Of a stretch of DNA of 64,000 nucleotides, positions 1 to 8,684 are shown one piece after another. The DNA lies in assembly GCF_004006395.2 (NCBI RefSeq), contig NZ_CP029758.2, forward strand, positions 2,294,001-2,358,000, read 5' to 3'. This stretch comes from Clostridium sp. AWRP (GTDB taxonomy: Bacteria > Bacillota > Clostridia > Clostridiales > Clostridiaceae). Under the pieces are notes generated by a model. That model did not search any database and had not been told where the DNA came from. It saw nothing but the letters and a program-made list of their open reading frames with translations. The number at the start of each line of letters is the position of its first letter. Position 1 is the first letter of the stretch. The translations under genes were made by a program, and so were the position numbers.

Positions 1-186
1 TCCGTATATGGGTATAGGAATCTTTTTAACCCAAAACGAGAAAAACAAAAATAGTACAGGACTAAAGCTAACACGAAAAGTACTATTTAGTGGGAAAAAT
101 TTAAATTCTCCAACTATTGGTACTGAAATTATTATTAATATTAAAATAAATAAATCTTCTTTTAAGGCAGATGTAGTATTTTTCAA
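1..186 (-). CDS. N-terminus of a membrane sensor-like protein, cut by the window edge
   Basis: A minus-strand reading frame runs open from the window edge to a TTG start at 186, which has a GAGGTG ribosome binding site 7 bases upstream. The 62 visible residues begin LKNTTSALKED, then hydrophobic stretches at about 13-24 and 43-53, with a short basic segment (VKK) after the second. This looks like the first two membrane helices of a clostridial sensor protein such as a histidine kinase, but no signalling domain is visible, so the family is a guess. An overlapping plus-strand frame (8-190) is less credible because it has no ribosome binding site. Confidence 0.55.
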   Translation of the reverse strand, partial: MKNTTSALKEDLFILILIIISVPIVGEFKFFPLNSTFRVSFSPVLFLFFSFWVKKIPIPIYG

Positions 187-492
187 GTAAACACACCTCA
201 TTTTAATTATATAAAAATAAAACCCCATATATTATAAATTAAATAAATGAGATTGACAAACTTCTACAAAAATATTATTAATTATATATTTAAATTAGTT
301 TGAAATTTAAATTAGTGTATTCAAATATATTCTTTATTTATAAAATTGATAAAAAATTTTTTATATATTTCAGTATAATAATATAGTTTTTTGTATGTTA
401 AGTTGTAATATTTAGGTGTTGGTAATATGTGCATATATTAATCGTTTACAAAATAACAGTATAATTATTTGAAATATGGGAAGGGGATTAGA
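187..492. other. AT-rich divergent intergenic region
   Basis: This spacer lies between the divergent edge gene and the symporter. A -10-like TATAAT is present at 374-379, but I could not match it to a well-spaced -35 box. No RNA gene or convincing operator was seen. Confidence 0.4.
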
Positions 493-1809
493 ATGGAAAA
501 GAAGAAAAGAAAACTTAAAGGTGGACTAGCCACTCAAATTTTAATTGGTCTTATACTTGGAGTTATAGTTGGTGCTATTTTTTATGGTAATCCAAATCTA
601 CCTAAATATCTTCAACCTTTTGGAACTATCTTTTTAAGGCTGATTAAAATGATAGTTATACCTATTGTAGTATCATGTCTTATAGTAGGTGTTGCAGGAG
701 TAGGTGATATGAAGAAGGTAGGAGCTCTTGCATTAAAGACTATAATATATTTTGAAATAATGACTACTATTGCATTAATTGTTGGACTTTTATTTTCAAA
801 CGTATTCCATCCAGGTACGGGTGTAAATATGAGCAGCTTGACTAAGACAAACATTGCTAGTTACGTTGACACTGCAAAAAAGGCTACTAATAAGGGATTT
901 GTAGATACTATAATAAATATTTTCCCTACGAATATTATGGATTCTTTAAGTAAAGGAGATATGCTTCCAATTATATTCTTCTCTGTTATGTTTGGACTTG
1001 GAGTTGCATCTATTGGAGAAAAAGGAAAACCTATATTAAACTTTTTTCAGGGTGTAGCAGATACAATGTTCTGGGTAACTAACCAGATTATGAAAACTGC
1101 ACCTATAGGTGTATTTGCATTAATTGGCTGCACTGTATGCAATTTTGGGCTTAAATCCCTTATTCCGTTAGGAAAGTTAATGATATTAGTTTATGCGGGT
1201 ATGATTTTCTTTATACTTGTATTTATGGGAATAGCAGCAAAATTGGTTGGAAATAGTATATTCAAATTAATAAGAATATTAAAAGATGAGCTTTTGCTTG
1301 CTTTTAGTACAGCTAGTTCAGAAACAGTACTTCCTAGGTTGATGACAAAAATGGAGAAGTACGGGTGCCCAAGTGCTACAGTATCTTTTGTAGTTCCTAC
1401 AGGTTATACTTTTAATCTTGATGGTTCTACACTTTATGAATCTATGGCAGCTATATTTATAGCACAGTTATATGGTATGCATCTTTCCATTGGAGCTCAA
1501 ATAAGCTTAGTAATAGTACTTATGATAACTTCAAAGGGAATAGCAGGTGTCCCAGGAGCTTCTTTTGTAGTACTGCTAGCTACACTTGGAACTTGTGGTA
1601 TTCCAATAGAAGGTCTTGCTTTTATAGCTGGAATTGATCGTCTTTTAGATATGGGAAGAACGGTAGTAAATGTTGTTGGAAATTCTTTAGCTAGTATATT
1701 TGTTGCCAACTGGGAACATGTATATGACAAAGAAAAGGGTGAAAAGTATTACCAATCCATTATAGATCATAAAGATCATAAAGATAAATTAAAAAGTGTA
1801 GAGGCATAG
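493..1809 (+). CDS. Dicarboxylate/amino acid:cation symporter (DAACS, GltP/DctA family)
   Basis: Secondary transporter of the glutamate/aspartate/C4-dicarboxylate:Na+ or H+ symporter family, in the cytoplasmic membrane. The 438-residue length is typical. The serine-rich re-entrant loop motif STASSETVLPR (about 272-282) and the transport motif GYTFNLDGST (about 304-313) are both present, with multiple hydrophobic helices. I chose the ATG at 493 because AAGGGGAT precedes it at good spacing; an in-frame TTG 24 bases upstream has no such signal. The exact substrate (glutamate, aspartate, succinate or another) cannot be read from the sequence. It is monocistronic and followed by a REP-like hairpin. 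Confidence 0.9.
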   Translation: MEKKKRKLKGGLATQILIGLILGVIVGAIFYGNPNLPKYLQPFGTIFLRLIKMIVIPIVVSCLIVGVAGVGDMKKVGALALKTIIYFEIMTTIALIVGLLFSNVFHPGTGVNMSSLTKTNIASYVDTAKKATNKGFVDTIINIFPTNIMDSLSKGDMLPIIFFSVMFGLGVASIGEKGKPILNFFQGVADTMFWVTNQIMKTAPIGVFALIGCTVCNFGLKSLIPLGKLMILVYAGMIFFILVFMGIAAKLVGNSIFKLIRILKDELLLAFSTASSETVLPRLMTKMEKYGCPSATVSFVVPTGYTFNLDGSTLYESMAAIFIAQLYGMHLSIGAQISLVIVLMITSKGIAGVPGASFVVLLATLGTCGIPIEGLAFIAGIDRLLDMGRTVVNVVGNSLASIFVANWEHVYDKEKGEKYYQSIIDHKDHKDKLKSVEA

Positions 1810-1813
1810 TAAT

Positions 1814-1864
1814 GGTGCCTGTCACCGAGCGGGACAAAAATATTCCCATTAGGTGACAGGCACC
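1814..1864. repeat. REP-like hairpin with 13-bp perfect arms
   Basis: GGTGCCTGTCACC at 1814-1826 is exactly complementary to GGTGACAGGCACC at 1852-1864, with a short inner GGGA/TCCC stem in the loop. It starts just after the symporter stop codon and is followed by TTTTT, so it could act as a terminator. The GC-rich arms in AT-rich DNA resemble REP elements mobilised by Y1 (RAYT) transposases. Confidence 0.7.
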
Positions 1865-1867
1865 TAA

Positions 1868-1990
1868 TGTTTTTCTATAGAAGTTTTATCAATGGATACA
1901 TTTGAAGCTATTACATCTGGTGTTATATTCCTAGCATATTGTAAAGTGTTTAATGTTGCTTTATTTAAACTTGCAATAGGAATTATACAA
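1868..1990 (-). pseudogene. Remnant of an amino acid permease C-terminal domain
   Basis: On the minus strand about 40 codons read IPIASLNKATLNTLQYAR, then NITPDVIASNVSID, ending at a stop just before the REP-like hairpin. The pattern of an LN..T.N.L.YA segment followed by a DVIA.NVS segment resembles the cytoplasmic tail of YdaO-type APC permeases. There is no start codon, no membrane part, and an upstream stop. I read it as a decayed gene fragment whose 3' side was replaced by the hairpin element. The family assignment is from memory of the motif. Confidence 0.45.
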
Positions 1991-2073
1991 ATTTATAAAA
2001 ATTAGTTAATGATATAAATATGTGATATATTATATTTTGATGGAAATATTATATGGAGAGGAGAGAAGATAAC

Positions 2074-3033
2074 TTGAAAGATAAATATGTAGTTGGAGTT
2101 GATTTAGGCGGTACCAAAATTTGTGCTGCTGTTGTAAACTTCATGGGACAAGTAATATGTAAGGTTACTTTGCCAACGAAAGCGGAAAAAGGGGAAAACT
2201 TCATATTAAATAGAATGATAGAGATTATTGATAAGGTAATGGAGGAGTGTAAAGTTGACAGAAAAAAAATAGTAGGCGTGGGAATCGGATCTCCAGGTCC
2301 GCTTGATATAGATAAAGGTGAGATAATATGTACCCCAAATTTGCCTTTTAGAAATTTTAGTATTGTAAAACCCATAAAGGATAATTTTGAGATTCCAGTA
2401 TATTTGGATAATGATGCAAATGCAGCGGCATTAGGAGAATATATGTTTGGTGCAGGCAAGGGCAGTAAAAACATGGTATTCATAACAGTTTCTACAGGAA
2501 TAGGGGGAGGAGCTGTATTAAATGGTAGAATATATAGAGGTAATACTAAAAATGCACTGGAAGTAGGGCATATGACTTTAGAAAAAGAAGGTCCCCTGTG
2601 TAACTGTGGAAATTATGGATGTGCAGAGGTACTTGCATCTGGTACTGCTATAGCACGAGAAGCAAAAAGAGCAATAAAAATAGGAGAATGTACTTCTCTT
2701 TCTAAATATAAGAATATAACTTCAAAAGAAGTATTTAAAGAGGCAGAACTTGGAGATGGAGTATCTAAAAATATATTGGACAGAGCTTTAAATTACCTTG
2801 GAATATGTGTTGCAAATGTAGTCACTTGCTTTGATCCGGAAGTAGTTGTGATAGGTGGAGGAGTATGCAAAGGTGGAAGTATAGTTTTAAGTAAAGTAAA
2901 ACAAGTTGTGCAAAAAAGGTGTTTTCAATCTATAAGTGAAAATACTAAGATACTTTCTGCTCGTTTAGGAGAAGATTCTGGAGCTATAGGAGCTGCAGCT
3001 CTTGCTATTATGGAAAGTTGTTATGAAAATTAG
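2074..3033 (+). CDS. glcK: ROK-family glucokinase
   Basis: ATP-dependent glucose (or related hexose) kinase feeding glycolysis. The N-terminal phosphate loop DLGGTK (about 10-15), the catalytic LDNDANAAALGE segment, the STGIGGG phosphate motif, EVGH, and the zinc-binding CNCGNYGC motif (about 176-183) are all intact. The length of about 319 residues matches the family. The GGAGAGGAG ribosome site at 2055-2063 sits inside the longer frame that begins at ATG 2053 and points to the TTG at 2074, giving an N-terminus LKDKYVVGVDLGG; this is my preferred start. ROK proteins can also be repressors, but no helix-turn-helix precedes the kinase fold. Confidence 0.87.
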   Translation: MKDKYVVGVDLGGTKICAAVVNFMGQVICKVTLPTKAEKGENFILNRMIEIIDKVMEECKVDRKKIVGVGIGSPGPLDIDKGEIICTPNLPFRNFSIVKPIKDNFEIPVYLDNDANAAALGEYMFGAGKGSKNMVFITVSTGIGGGAVLNGRIYRGNTKNALEVGHMTLEKEGPLCNCGNYGCAEVLASGTAIAREAKRAIKIGECTSLSKYKNITSKEVFKEAELGDGVSKNILDRALNYLGICVANVVTCFDPEVVVIGGGVCKGGSIVLSKVKQVVQKRCFQSISENTKILSARLGEDSGAIGAAALAIMESCYEN

Positions 3034-3164
3034 ATGCAGCTAACTGCCTTATTTTTTATCAACATATATGTTTACGTATACAATAAATAGGAACATTACG
3101 TACGTTATATTAATAAACTAATTGGTAACAGATATTTGAAGTAAATTTGAGGGGGAACTTGTAA

Positions 3165-3554
3165 ATGTTACAGAGTATTATTAATGAAATTGTTCCTATA
3201 GCTATAACTGTCATAGTAGGTGTGTTAGTTGCTGCAATTAAAGCTATTGGAGATGCCATTGTAGTATTAGTTGAGAAAAGAAAAGAGGAGGTTATACAAA
3301 AAATACGTATTAATAGATATAATGGATGCCTGCAAGTTGCCAGAGAAGTATGGAGGGTTGTAGATGAATATTTTAGGATAAATTCAAACATAGAAAGTAC
3401 TATTTCTAACAAACAAAAAAAATTTGAAGGAGAAATATTAAAAATATTGCCTGATTTGACTGCTGCTCAAATAGAACAATTAAGACAATCTGTTGCAGGT
3501 GAGATAAATAAGGACAAAGATAAAATTGCACATAATAATATTGAGAAAATTTAA
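3165..3554 (+). CDS. Small membrane protein resembling LLH-family phage holins
   Basis: A 129-residue protein with one N-terminal hydrophobic helix (about 8-30) followed by a charged, helical, coiled-coil-like tail rich in K, E and Q. This one-helix plus basic-tail layout is that of the holin LLH (superfamily VI) group. No phage gene lies nearby, so it is either a domesticated holin-like protein or an unrelated membrane-anchored coiled coil. GAGGGGG precedes the ATG at normal spacing and a strong terminator follows directly. Function is not assignable from sequence. Confidence 0.6.
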   Translation: MLQSIINEIVPIAITVIVGVLVAAIKAIGDAIVVLVEKRKEEVIQKIRINRYNGCLQVAREVWRVVDEYFRINSNIESTISNKQKKFEGEILKILPDLTAAQIEQLRQSVAGEINKDKDKIAHNNIEKI

Positions 3555-3558
3555 AAAG

Positions 3559-3608
3559 AAAACCTCACATAAGTGTCTTAAAATTTTAAGACACTTATGT
3601 GAGGTTTT
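3559..3608 (+). terminator. 50-bp perfect palindrome, rho-independent terminator
   Basis: Arms AAAACCTCACATAAGTGTCT.. at 3559-3583 and their exact complement at 3584-3608 end in TTTTT. It closes the holin-like gene, and because it is symmetric it can also terminate the convergent minus-strand gene at 3643. Confidence 0.9.
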
Positions 3609-3642
3609 TAATTAACGTAAAAATTATTATGTTTACTTAAAA

Positions 3643-4038
3643 TTAAAGTAAATTATTATCTTCAATTTTACTTTCACTATTTAAAATATGATTTTTAATT
3701 TCCCCACCAGTTTTTTTTATGATTTCTTTCAAATTTTCATTATCTACAGAATTAGAATTTACAATTACTTTATAAGATGTGTTCTCAAGGTCGCTAAAAC
3801 TACCAAAACCACTTATCATGGGACTTGTAGATGGAAGAGTCCTTCCAGATGAAGTATAGGAAACTCCTGAGGAATTTATTACATTTGAAAAATTTATACC
3901 AAAATCTGAATTAGAACTTAAGGGGTCTATATAATTGTCATTTAAATCCACAGCGGTATGGCTAAATCCTTCACTTTTAAGTTCCTTTACAGCTTCATTG
4001 GCGTTTTTAATGCCTTTATAGTAAATTTCAATTCGCAT
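3643..4038 (-). CDS. Hypothetical protein with a general-stress-protein-like N-terminus
   Basis: A 131-residue soluble protein. The first 35 residues (MRIEIYYKGIKNANEAV, then ELKSEGF) look like the beta-alpha start of the YflT/GSP17M-type domain, in which a short sequence reads out a small residue-pair fold. The middle is serine/glycine-rich and low-complexity, and the end (YKVIVNSNSVDNENLKEIIKK) looks like a second alpha/beta repeat. AAGGGAG precedes the ATG. It stands alone, convergent to the holin-like gene. The family link is weak. Confidence 0.6.
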   Translation of the reverse strand: MRIEIYYKGIKNANEAVKELKSEGFSHTAVDLNDNYIDPLSSNSDFGINFSNVINSSGVSYTSSGRTLPSTSPMISGFGSFSDLENTSYKVIVNSNSVDNENLKEIIKKTGGEIKNHILNSESKIEDNNLL

Positions 4039-4179
4039 TTTGACAATCTCCCTTCTTTCTTTAATATAACATCAATAATTATAATTATAGTTTCCCACTT
4101 ATTTTGAATAATATTCTATAATTGATTTTTAAGTATCCAATATATAAATATTTACATATTTATATATTGAGGTGATTTT

Positions 4180-5097
4180 ATGATAGCAAATGCTGTATTT
4201 GAAGGTGGAGGTATGAAGGGAATAGGACTTATAGGCGCAGTATGTTGTTTTGAAAAAATGGGATATAAGTGGAACAAGTTTGCGGGGACTTCTGCTGGAG
4301 CGGTAATAGCTTCACTTTTAGCAGTAGGGTATAGTGGAGAAGAATTGAAAGATATAGCTATGAATCTAAACCGAGATGCATTTTTTAAAAAAAAATGGAT
4401 AAGAGAACTTTCCTTAATTAAAAAATCTTTTACACTTTTTAAAGATAAGGGAATATATTCTTCAGATGCTGTAAAAAAATATATTGGAGAACTCATATCT
4501 AAAAAAGGAAAAAGAACTTTTGGAGATATAAGTGTAGATGGAAAGTCACCTCTTAAAATAGTAGCATCAGATATAACTAAAAAGAGAATGCTAATACTAC
4601 CAGATGATTTAAAAGAATACGGTATAGATCCTATGAAGTTTGAAATAGCAGAAGCAGTTCGAATGAGTATAAGTATCCCTCTTTATTTTAAACCGGTAAA
4701 ATTTCATTATAAAGGGGAATGCAGCTATATAGTTGATGGGGGTATACTCAGTAATTTCCCAATATGGATATTTGATACGGAAAATATCCCAGAGTTTCCT
4801 ACAATAGGGTTTAAATTAGCGGAAGAGGATATAAGCTATGGAGAATCAAAAAAGATGGATTTTATTTCTTACTTATTTGATATATTTGGGACCATGATAG
4901 ATAAAAATGAGGAAGTGTATGTGAAGGATAAATATGCAGTTAGAACTGTATTTATTCCAACATTAGGAGTTAGAAGTACAGAATTTAATATATCCAGTAA
5001 AATGAGAATGAAACTTTTTCAATCAGGATATAGTAGTTCAGAAAGGTTTTTACATCTTTGGAATTTTAACAATTATATAAGGGATTATGTAAAATAG
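4180..5097 (+). CDS. Patatin-like phospholipase
   Basis: Predicted serine acyl hydrolase with the Ser-Asp dyad of patatins. The oxyanion loop GGGMKG is at 9-14, the nucleophile elbow GTSAG at 36-40 (Ser38), and the second catalytic residue is in VDGG (Asp186). The 305-residue length fits bacterial stand-alone patatins. There is no signal peptide, so it is likely cytoplasmic and may act on membrane lipids from the inside. GAGGTG precedes the ATG. The substrate is unknown. It is followed after about 90 bases by cysS on the same strand. Confidence 0.88.
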   Translation: MIANAVFEGGGMKGIGLIGAVCCFEKMGYKWNKFAGTSAGAVIASLLAVGYSGEELKDIAMNLNRDAFFKKKWIRELSLIKKSFTLFKDKGIYSSDAVKKYIGELISKKGKRTFGDISVDGKSPLKIVASDITKKRMLILPDDLKEYGIDPMKFEIAEAVRMSISIPLYFKPVKFHYKGECSYIVDGGILSNFPIWIFDTENIPEFPTIGFKLAEEDISYGESKKMDFISYLFDIFGTMIDKNEEVYVKDKYAVRTVFIPTLGVRSTEFNISSKMRMKLFQSGYSSSERFLHLWNFNNYIRDYVK

Positions 5098-5190
5098 AAC
5101 ATGTCAGATTATTGAATTATATTAAAATTGTGATAATATTTATCTATAATACAATTTTAACAGTTCATGCATGGTAAGGGGAGATATACT

Positions 5191-6606
5191 ATGGATTTTT
5201 ACGTTTATAATACAATGAGTAGAAAAAAAGAAAAATTTGTCCCTGTAAATGAAGGGAAAGTTGGAATTTATACCTGCGGTCCTACAGTTTATAATTATGC
5301 TCATATAGGAAATTTAAGAACATATATTTTTGAGGATATATTAAAGAAAGCTTTTGAATATGGTCACTACAAAGTTAAGCATGTTATGAATATAACTGAT
5401 GTAGGACATTTGCAATCTGATGCAGATACAGGTGAAGATAAGATGCAAATAGGGGCTGAACGTGAAAATAAAACTGTATGGGAAATTGCTAAATTTTATG
5501 AGAATGCTTTTTTTAAGGATTGTCATAAACTCAATATAAGAAAACCTGATATAGTTTGTAAGGCTACAGATCATATTCAAGATATGATAGATATAATTAA
5601 GACACTGGAGGAAAAGGGATATACCTACACATCAAAGGGAAATGTGTATTATGAAATTGATAAGTTTAAAGATTATAATAAACTAGCCAATTTAAGTATG
5701 GAAGAATTAGAAGCAGGAGCTAGAATAGATGTGGATGAGAATAAGAAAAATCCACTGGATTTTGTACTTTGGTTTACAAATTCTAAATTTAAAGATCAAA
5801 TAATGCAGTGGAATTCTCCTTGGGGAAAAGGCTTTCCTGGTTGGCATATAGAATGTTCTGCTATGTCAATAAAATACTTAGGAGATAAAATAGATATACA
5901 CTGCGGTGGAGTAGACCATATTCCGGTACATCATACGAATGAAATAGCTGAATCAGAAGCGGCACTTGGACACAAATGGGTGAATTATTGGATGCATGGA
6001 GAATTTTTGGTATTATCTGATGGCAAAATGTCTAAATCAAAAGGTGATTTTTTAACCCTTTCTAAAATTGAAAAGGAAGGCTTCTCACCTATGGATTATA
6101 GATACTTTTGTCTTCAATCTAGGTATAGAAAACAGCTTATGTTCAGTTTTGATGCATTAAGACAGGCACAGCTAGCTTATAAAAAATTAAAGGATAAAGT
6201 TGCAGATATAGTTTCAAATGTAAAAGAAAATGAAAGGGCAGATGAGGAACTTGTTAATAATTATAAAAATAAGTTTCAGGAAAAGATAAGTGATGATTTG
6301 AATATACCAAATGCATTTACCGTGTTATTTGAAGTTATAAAAGATGATGAATTAACAAACAAGGAAAAAAGCTTACTTATAGAAAGTTTTGATACTGTTT
6401 TTTCAATGGATCTTTTAAAGTCCAACAATCATAATTTAGAAAAGTTGGATTCAGAAGATATCAAAAGACTCATATGTGAGAGAAATGATGCAAGAAACCA
6501 CAAGGATTGGCATAAGGCAGATGTAATTAGGGATGAACTTAAATCTATGGGAATAGATTTAATAGATTCAAAAGAAGGGACTAAGTTGAAGGTTAGAAAC
6601 AGTTAG
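5191..6606 (+). CDS. cysS: Cysteinyl-tRNA synthetase
   Basis: Class I aminoacyl-tRNA synthetase charging tRNA-Cys in the cytoplasm. The HIGH-type motif is seen as YNYAHIGNLRT near residue 35 and the KMSKS loop as GKMSKSKGD near residue 270; zinc-ligand residues (CGPT near the N-terminus, the ECSAMS segment, HHTNEIAESE) are present. The length of 471 residues is standard. I chose the ATG at 5191 because AGGGGAG lies 7 bases upstream, whereas the in-frame ATG at 5167 has none. No T-box leader is visible, and the usual clostridial neighbours mrnC and rlmB are absent, so it may be a relocated or second copy. Confidence 0.96.
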   Translation: MDFYVYNTMSRKKEKFVPVNEGKVGIYTCGPTVYNYAHIGNLRTYIFEDILKKAFEYGHYKVKHVMNITDVGHLQSDADTGEDKMQIGAERENKTVWEIAKFYENAFFKDCHKLNIRKPDIVCKATDHIQDMIDIIKTLEEKGYTYTSKGNVYYEIDKFKDYNKLANLSMEELEAGARIDVDENKKNPLDFVLWFTNSKFKDQIMQWNSPWGKGFPGWHIECSAMSIKYLGDKIDIHCGGVDHIPVHHTNEIAESEAALGHKWVNYWMHGEFLVLSDGKMSKSKGDFLTLSKIEKEGFSPMDYRYFCLQSRYRKQLMFSFDALRQAQLAYKKLKDKVADIVSNVKENERADEELVNNYKNKFQEKISDDLNIPNAFTVLFEVIKDDELTNKEKSLLIESFDTVFSMDLLKSNNHNLEKLDSEDIKRLICERNDARNHKDWHKADVIRDELKSMGIDLIDSKEGTKLKVRNS

Positions 6607-6690
6607 ATTATGGTGAAAATTAATAGGAAAATGTGATAATAAACTTTTTCGAAAAGTATAAATATATATACAATAGATAGAGGTATGTTT

Positions 6691-7581
6691 ATGAAGAAGT
6701 TTATTAGTATATATAAAATTAAAAAGAAAACCATTTTGTCTGCATTGGCATTTTCCTATGTAACTGTATTATTTCTATTCGGGCTTATCTATTGGAGCAT
6801 TGCAAATACTTCTAGGGGAGATTTTTTTGTATTTCAAAAAGATGTAAATATGACTACCAAAGTAGATGCATTTAAAAAAAATCTAAACATTAAAATTAAA
6901 AGCAGAGAATTGAAAAACACTGTGGAAGATTTAATAAGTTCTGATGAATACAAAAGACCTTTTGCAAATTTAGAAATCGTAGACGATTCAGGTTCTTCTA
7001 TAAAGGTATTTTCCTTTGATAAATCTTTAGGAAAATTATGGGCGAACTATTATAGTACATTGTTAAAAGATAAGGGCGTAACCCATATAAGCCTAGAAGA
7101 TATGGGAGAAGATAGGGTTAATAGTAAGTTTAACAGTTGTAAATTGAAAATATGCTTTTATACAGTAAATAAAAATGGAATGTATAAAAGTTTTAATTGC
7201 TATAAAAAAAATCAAGCAAATCAGTTAAGAAAAGTGGATACTAAATATATGTGGGTAAATGACTATACTATGCTTAAAAGTAAATTTCTTAAAGAAGAAT
7301 ACTATTATTATCCACTAAACTTTTATTTTTCAAAGCTTGTTGAAAATTCCATATCATTTTTGGATAATAGTCCTCTAGTACTTAAATCAGTGGTTTGTGG
7401 AAATTTCAAATATCCAATAGGAAATTTTATATATTTTAGTGCTGTAACTATAACCACATTGGGATATGGTGATATTTTGCCTAATTCTATTATAGTGCGT
7501 TTTATGGTAATTATGGAGACCATACTAGGAATAATAATAGTAGGCACATTTACTTCTTGTTTATTCTGGAATAGAAATTAA
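6691..7581 (+). CDS. Two-helix potassium channel with a large extracytoplasmic domain
   Basis: An inner-membrane protein with TM1 at about 16-38, a pore region carrying the potassium filter TTLGYGD at about 246-252, and TM2 at about 262-285. The two helices are separated by some 190 mostly polar residues, far longer than in KcsA-type channels, and the protein ends right after TM2 with no RCK gating domain. I infer that the large loop, which contains several cysteines, faces outside and may sense or gate. AGAGG sits 7 bases before the ATG at 6691, so I prefer this over the ATG at 6685. Confidence 0.8.
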   Translation: MKKFISIYKIKKKTILSALAFSYVTVLFLFGLIYWSIANTSRGDFFVFQKDVNMTTKVDAFKKNLNIKIKSRELKNTVEDLISSDEYKRPFANLEIVDDSGSSIKVFSFDKSLGKLWANYYSTLLKDKGVTHISLEDMGEDRVNSKFNSCKLKICFYTVNKNGMYKSFNCYKKNQANQLRKVDTKYMWVNDYTMLKSKFLKEEYYYYPLNFYFSKLVENSISFLDNSPLVLKSVVCGNFKYPIGNFIYFSAVTITTLGYGDILPNSIIVRFMVIMETILGIIIVGTFTSCLFWNRN

Positions 7582-7645
7582 AATAAAATTTTTTGTGATA
7601 TAATTTACCTAGAATTAAATCTATACGTATGAGGAGATGTGTAAT

Positions 7646-8278
7646 GTGATGAATACAGTAAAAATTATAAGGTCGGATGAATATAAGACAAGCAGATGGT
7701 CGGGAGGGACTACTACAGAGCTTTTAATATATCCTTATGAAGCAAAATATGCTGATAGAAATTTTAAATGGAGATTAAGCTCCGCTAGGGTTATAGATGA
7801 AGAATCTGTATTCACTCATTTACCTGGAATTGCTAGAATCATAATGAGCATAGATGGAAAGTTAACTCTCCATCATGAGGGACACTATGAAAAGAATTTA
7901 AAGCCTTTTGAACAGGATAGTTTTATGGGTGATTGGAATACTAAAAGTTTTGGAAAGGTAACAGATTTTAACTTAATGATGGCTGCTGGATGCCAGGGAA
8001 AAATGAAGACATACACTTTTGAAGGTAAAAAAGTATATGAAGAAAAACTTAATCCAGGTGAATATATTAATAGGCAAAAGAATATAAAACAAATTACATA
8101 CGTATTTTATATTTTGGGTGAAAAAGTTGAAACTTATATTAGCGGTATGAAGGTGTATCTTAACAATAAAGATACATTAGCTGTAACCACTTTGCTTAAT
8201 GGTGATCCTTTTAATATTAAATTTTCCAATAAAGGTGAAGAAAACATTAAAGTTATAAAGACAGAAATAGCATATTAG
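7646..8278 (+). CDS. HutD/Ves family protein
   Basis: A cupin-fold protein of about 210 residues matching the HutD/Ves family: an N-terminal SRWSGGTTTELLIYP segment, then FKWRLSSARV and a LPGIARIIMSIDGK strand typical of the family. HutD genes often accompany histidine utilisation but none is nearby here, and the biochemical role is unknown. The ribosome site AGGAGA at 7632-7637 best fits the GTG at 7646 or the ATG at 7649; the ATG at 7637 overlaps the site itself. A terminator follows. Confidence 0.75.
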   Translation: MMNTVKIIRSDEYKTSRWSGGTTTELLIYPYEAKYADRNFKWRLSSARVIDEESVFTHLPGIARIIMSIDGKLTLHHEGHYEKNLKPFEQDSFMGDWNTKSFGKVTDFNLMMAAGCQGKMKTYTFEGKKVYEEKLNPGEYINRQKNIKQITYVFYILGEKVETYISGMKVYLNNKDTLAVTTLLNGDPFNIKFSNKGEENIKVIKTEIAY

Positions 8279-8295
8279 TTATATGTAGTAAGTAG

Positions 8296-8338
8296 AAAAA
8301 GACCTTTGAAAATATTATTGTTTTTTAGGTCTTTTTTT
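8296..8338 (+). terminator. Rho-independent terminator
   Basis: AAAAAGACCT and AGGTCTTTTT form a stem of about 10 bp followed by a T run, directly downstream of the HutD-like gene. Confidence 0.8.
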
Positions 8339-8349
8339 ATTTAAAAAAT

Positions 8350-8379
8350 TTACATATAAGTTACATAAATTATATGTAA
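8350..8379. promoter_or_regulatory. 10-bp inverted repeat upstream of the spoVA-type operon
   Basis: TTACATATAA and TTATATGTAA are exact complements separated by 10 bases, about 80 bases before the first gene of the sporulation operon. It could be an operator or part of the promoter region. I could not place a convincing sigma-G promoter here. Confidence 0.35.
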
Positions 8380-8461
8380 TAATTCTATTTAAACAGGGTA
8401 AAACTATATTAGAAAAGTTGGTTAGTAATTTTATAAGAAATATGAGGGAGGGCTTAATAAA

Positions 8462-8668
8462 TTGACTGTAGGATCTCAAGTAAAACAGACACTGGCTGTT
8501 CTTAAAGGTGCTGAAAGTACTTTGAGAGTATATTCTCTTCAAGAACAGAATAAAAAAGTAAAGAATGTGTACAAAGAGGCACTGGATGCTGTAGATGGTA
8601 TTACAAAAAATCTAAATGATAGATTAAAGTATTTAGAATATGAAGAGCCTCAATATAAACAGAACTGA
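8462..8668 (+). CDS. DUF1657 small protein (first copy)
   Basis: A 68-residue soluble helical protein starting at a TTG with GGGAGGG upstream. The sequence TVGSQVKQTLAVLKGAES and the C-terminal motif EEPQYKQ are shared with the second copy at 11427, and the helical part is shared with the tail of the following DUF421 protein. DUF1657 proteins occur in spoVA2-type sporulation operons of Bacilli and Clostridia; their molecular role is unsettled. First gene of the operon. Confidence 0.85.
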   Translation: MTVGSQVKQTLAVLKGAESTLRVYSLQEQNKKVKNVYKEALDAVDGITKNLNDRLKYLEYEEPQYKQN

Positions 8669-8684
8669 TTTGGGGGAATAATAT

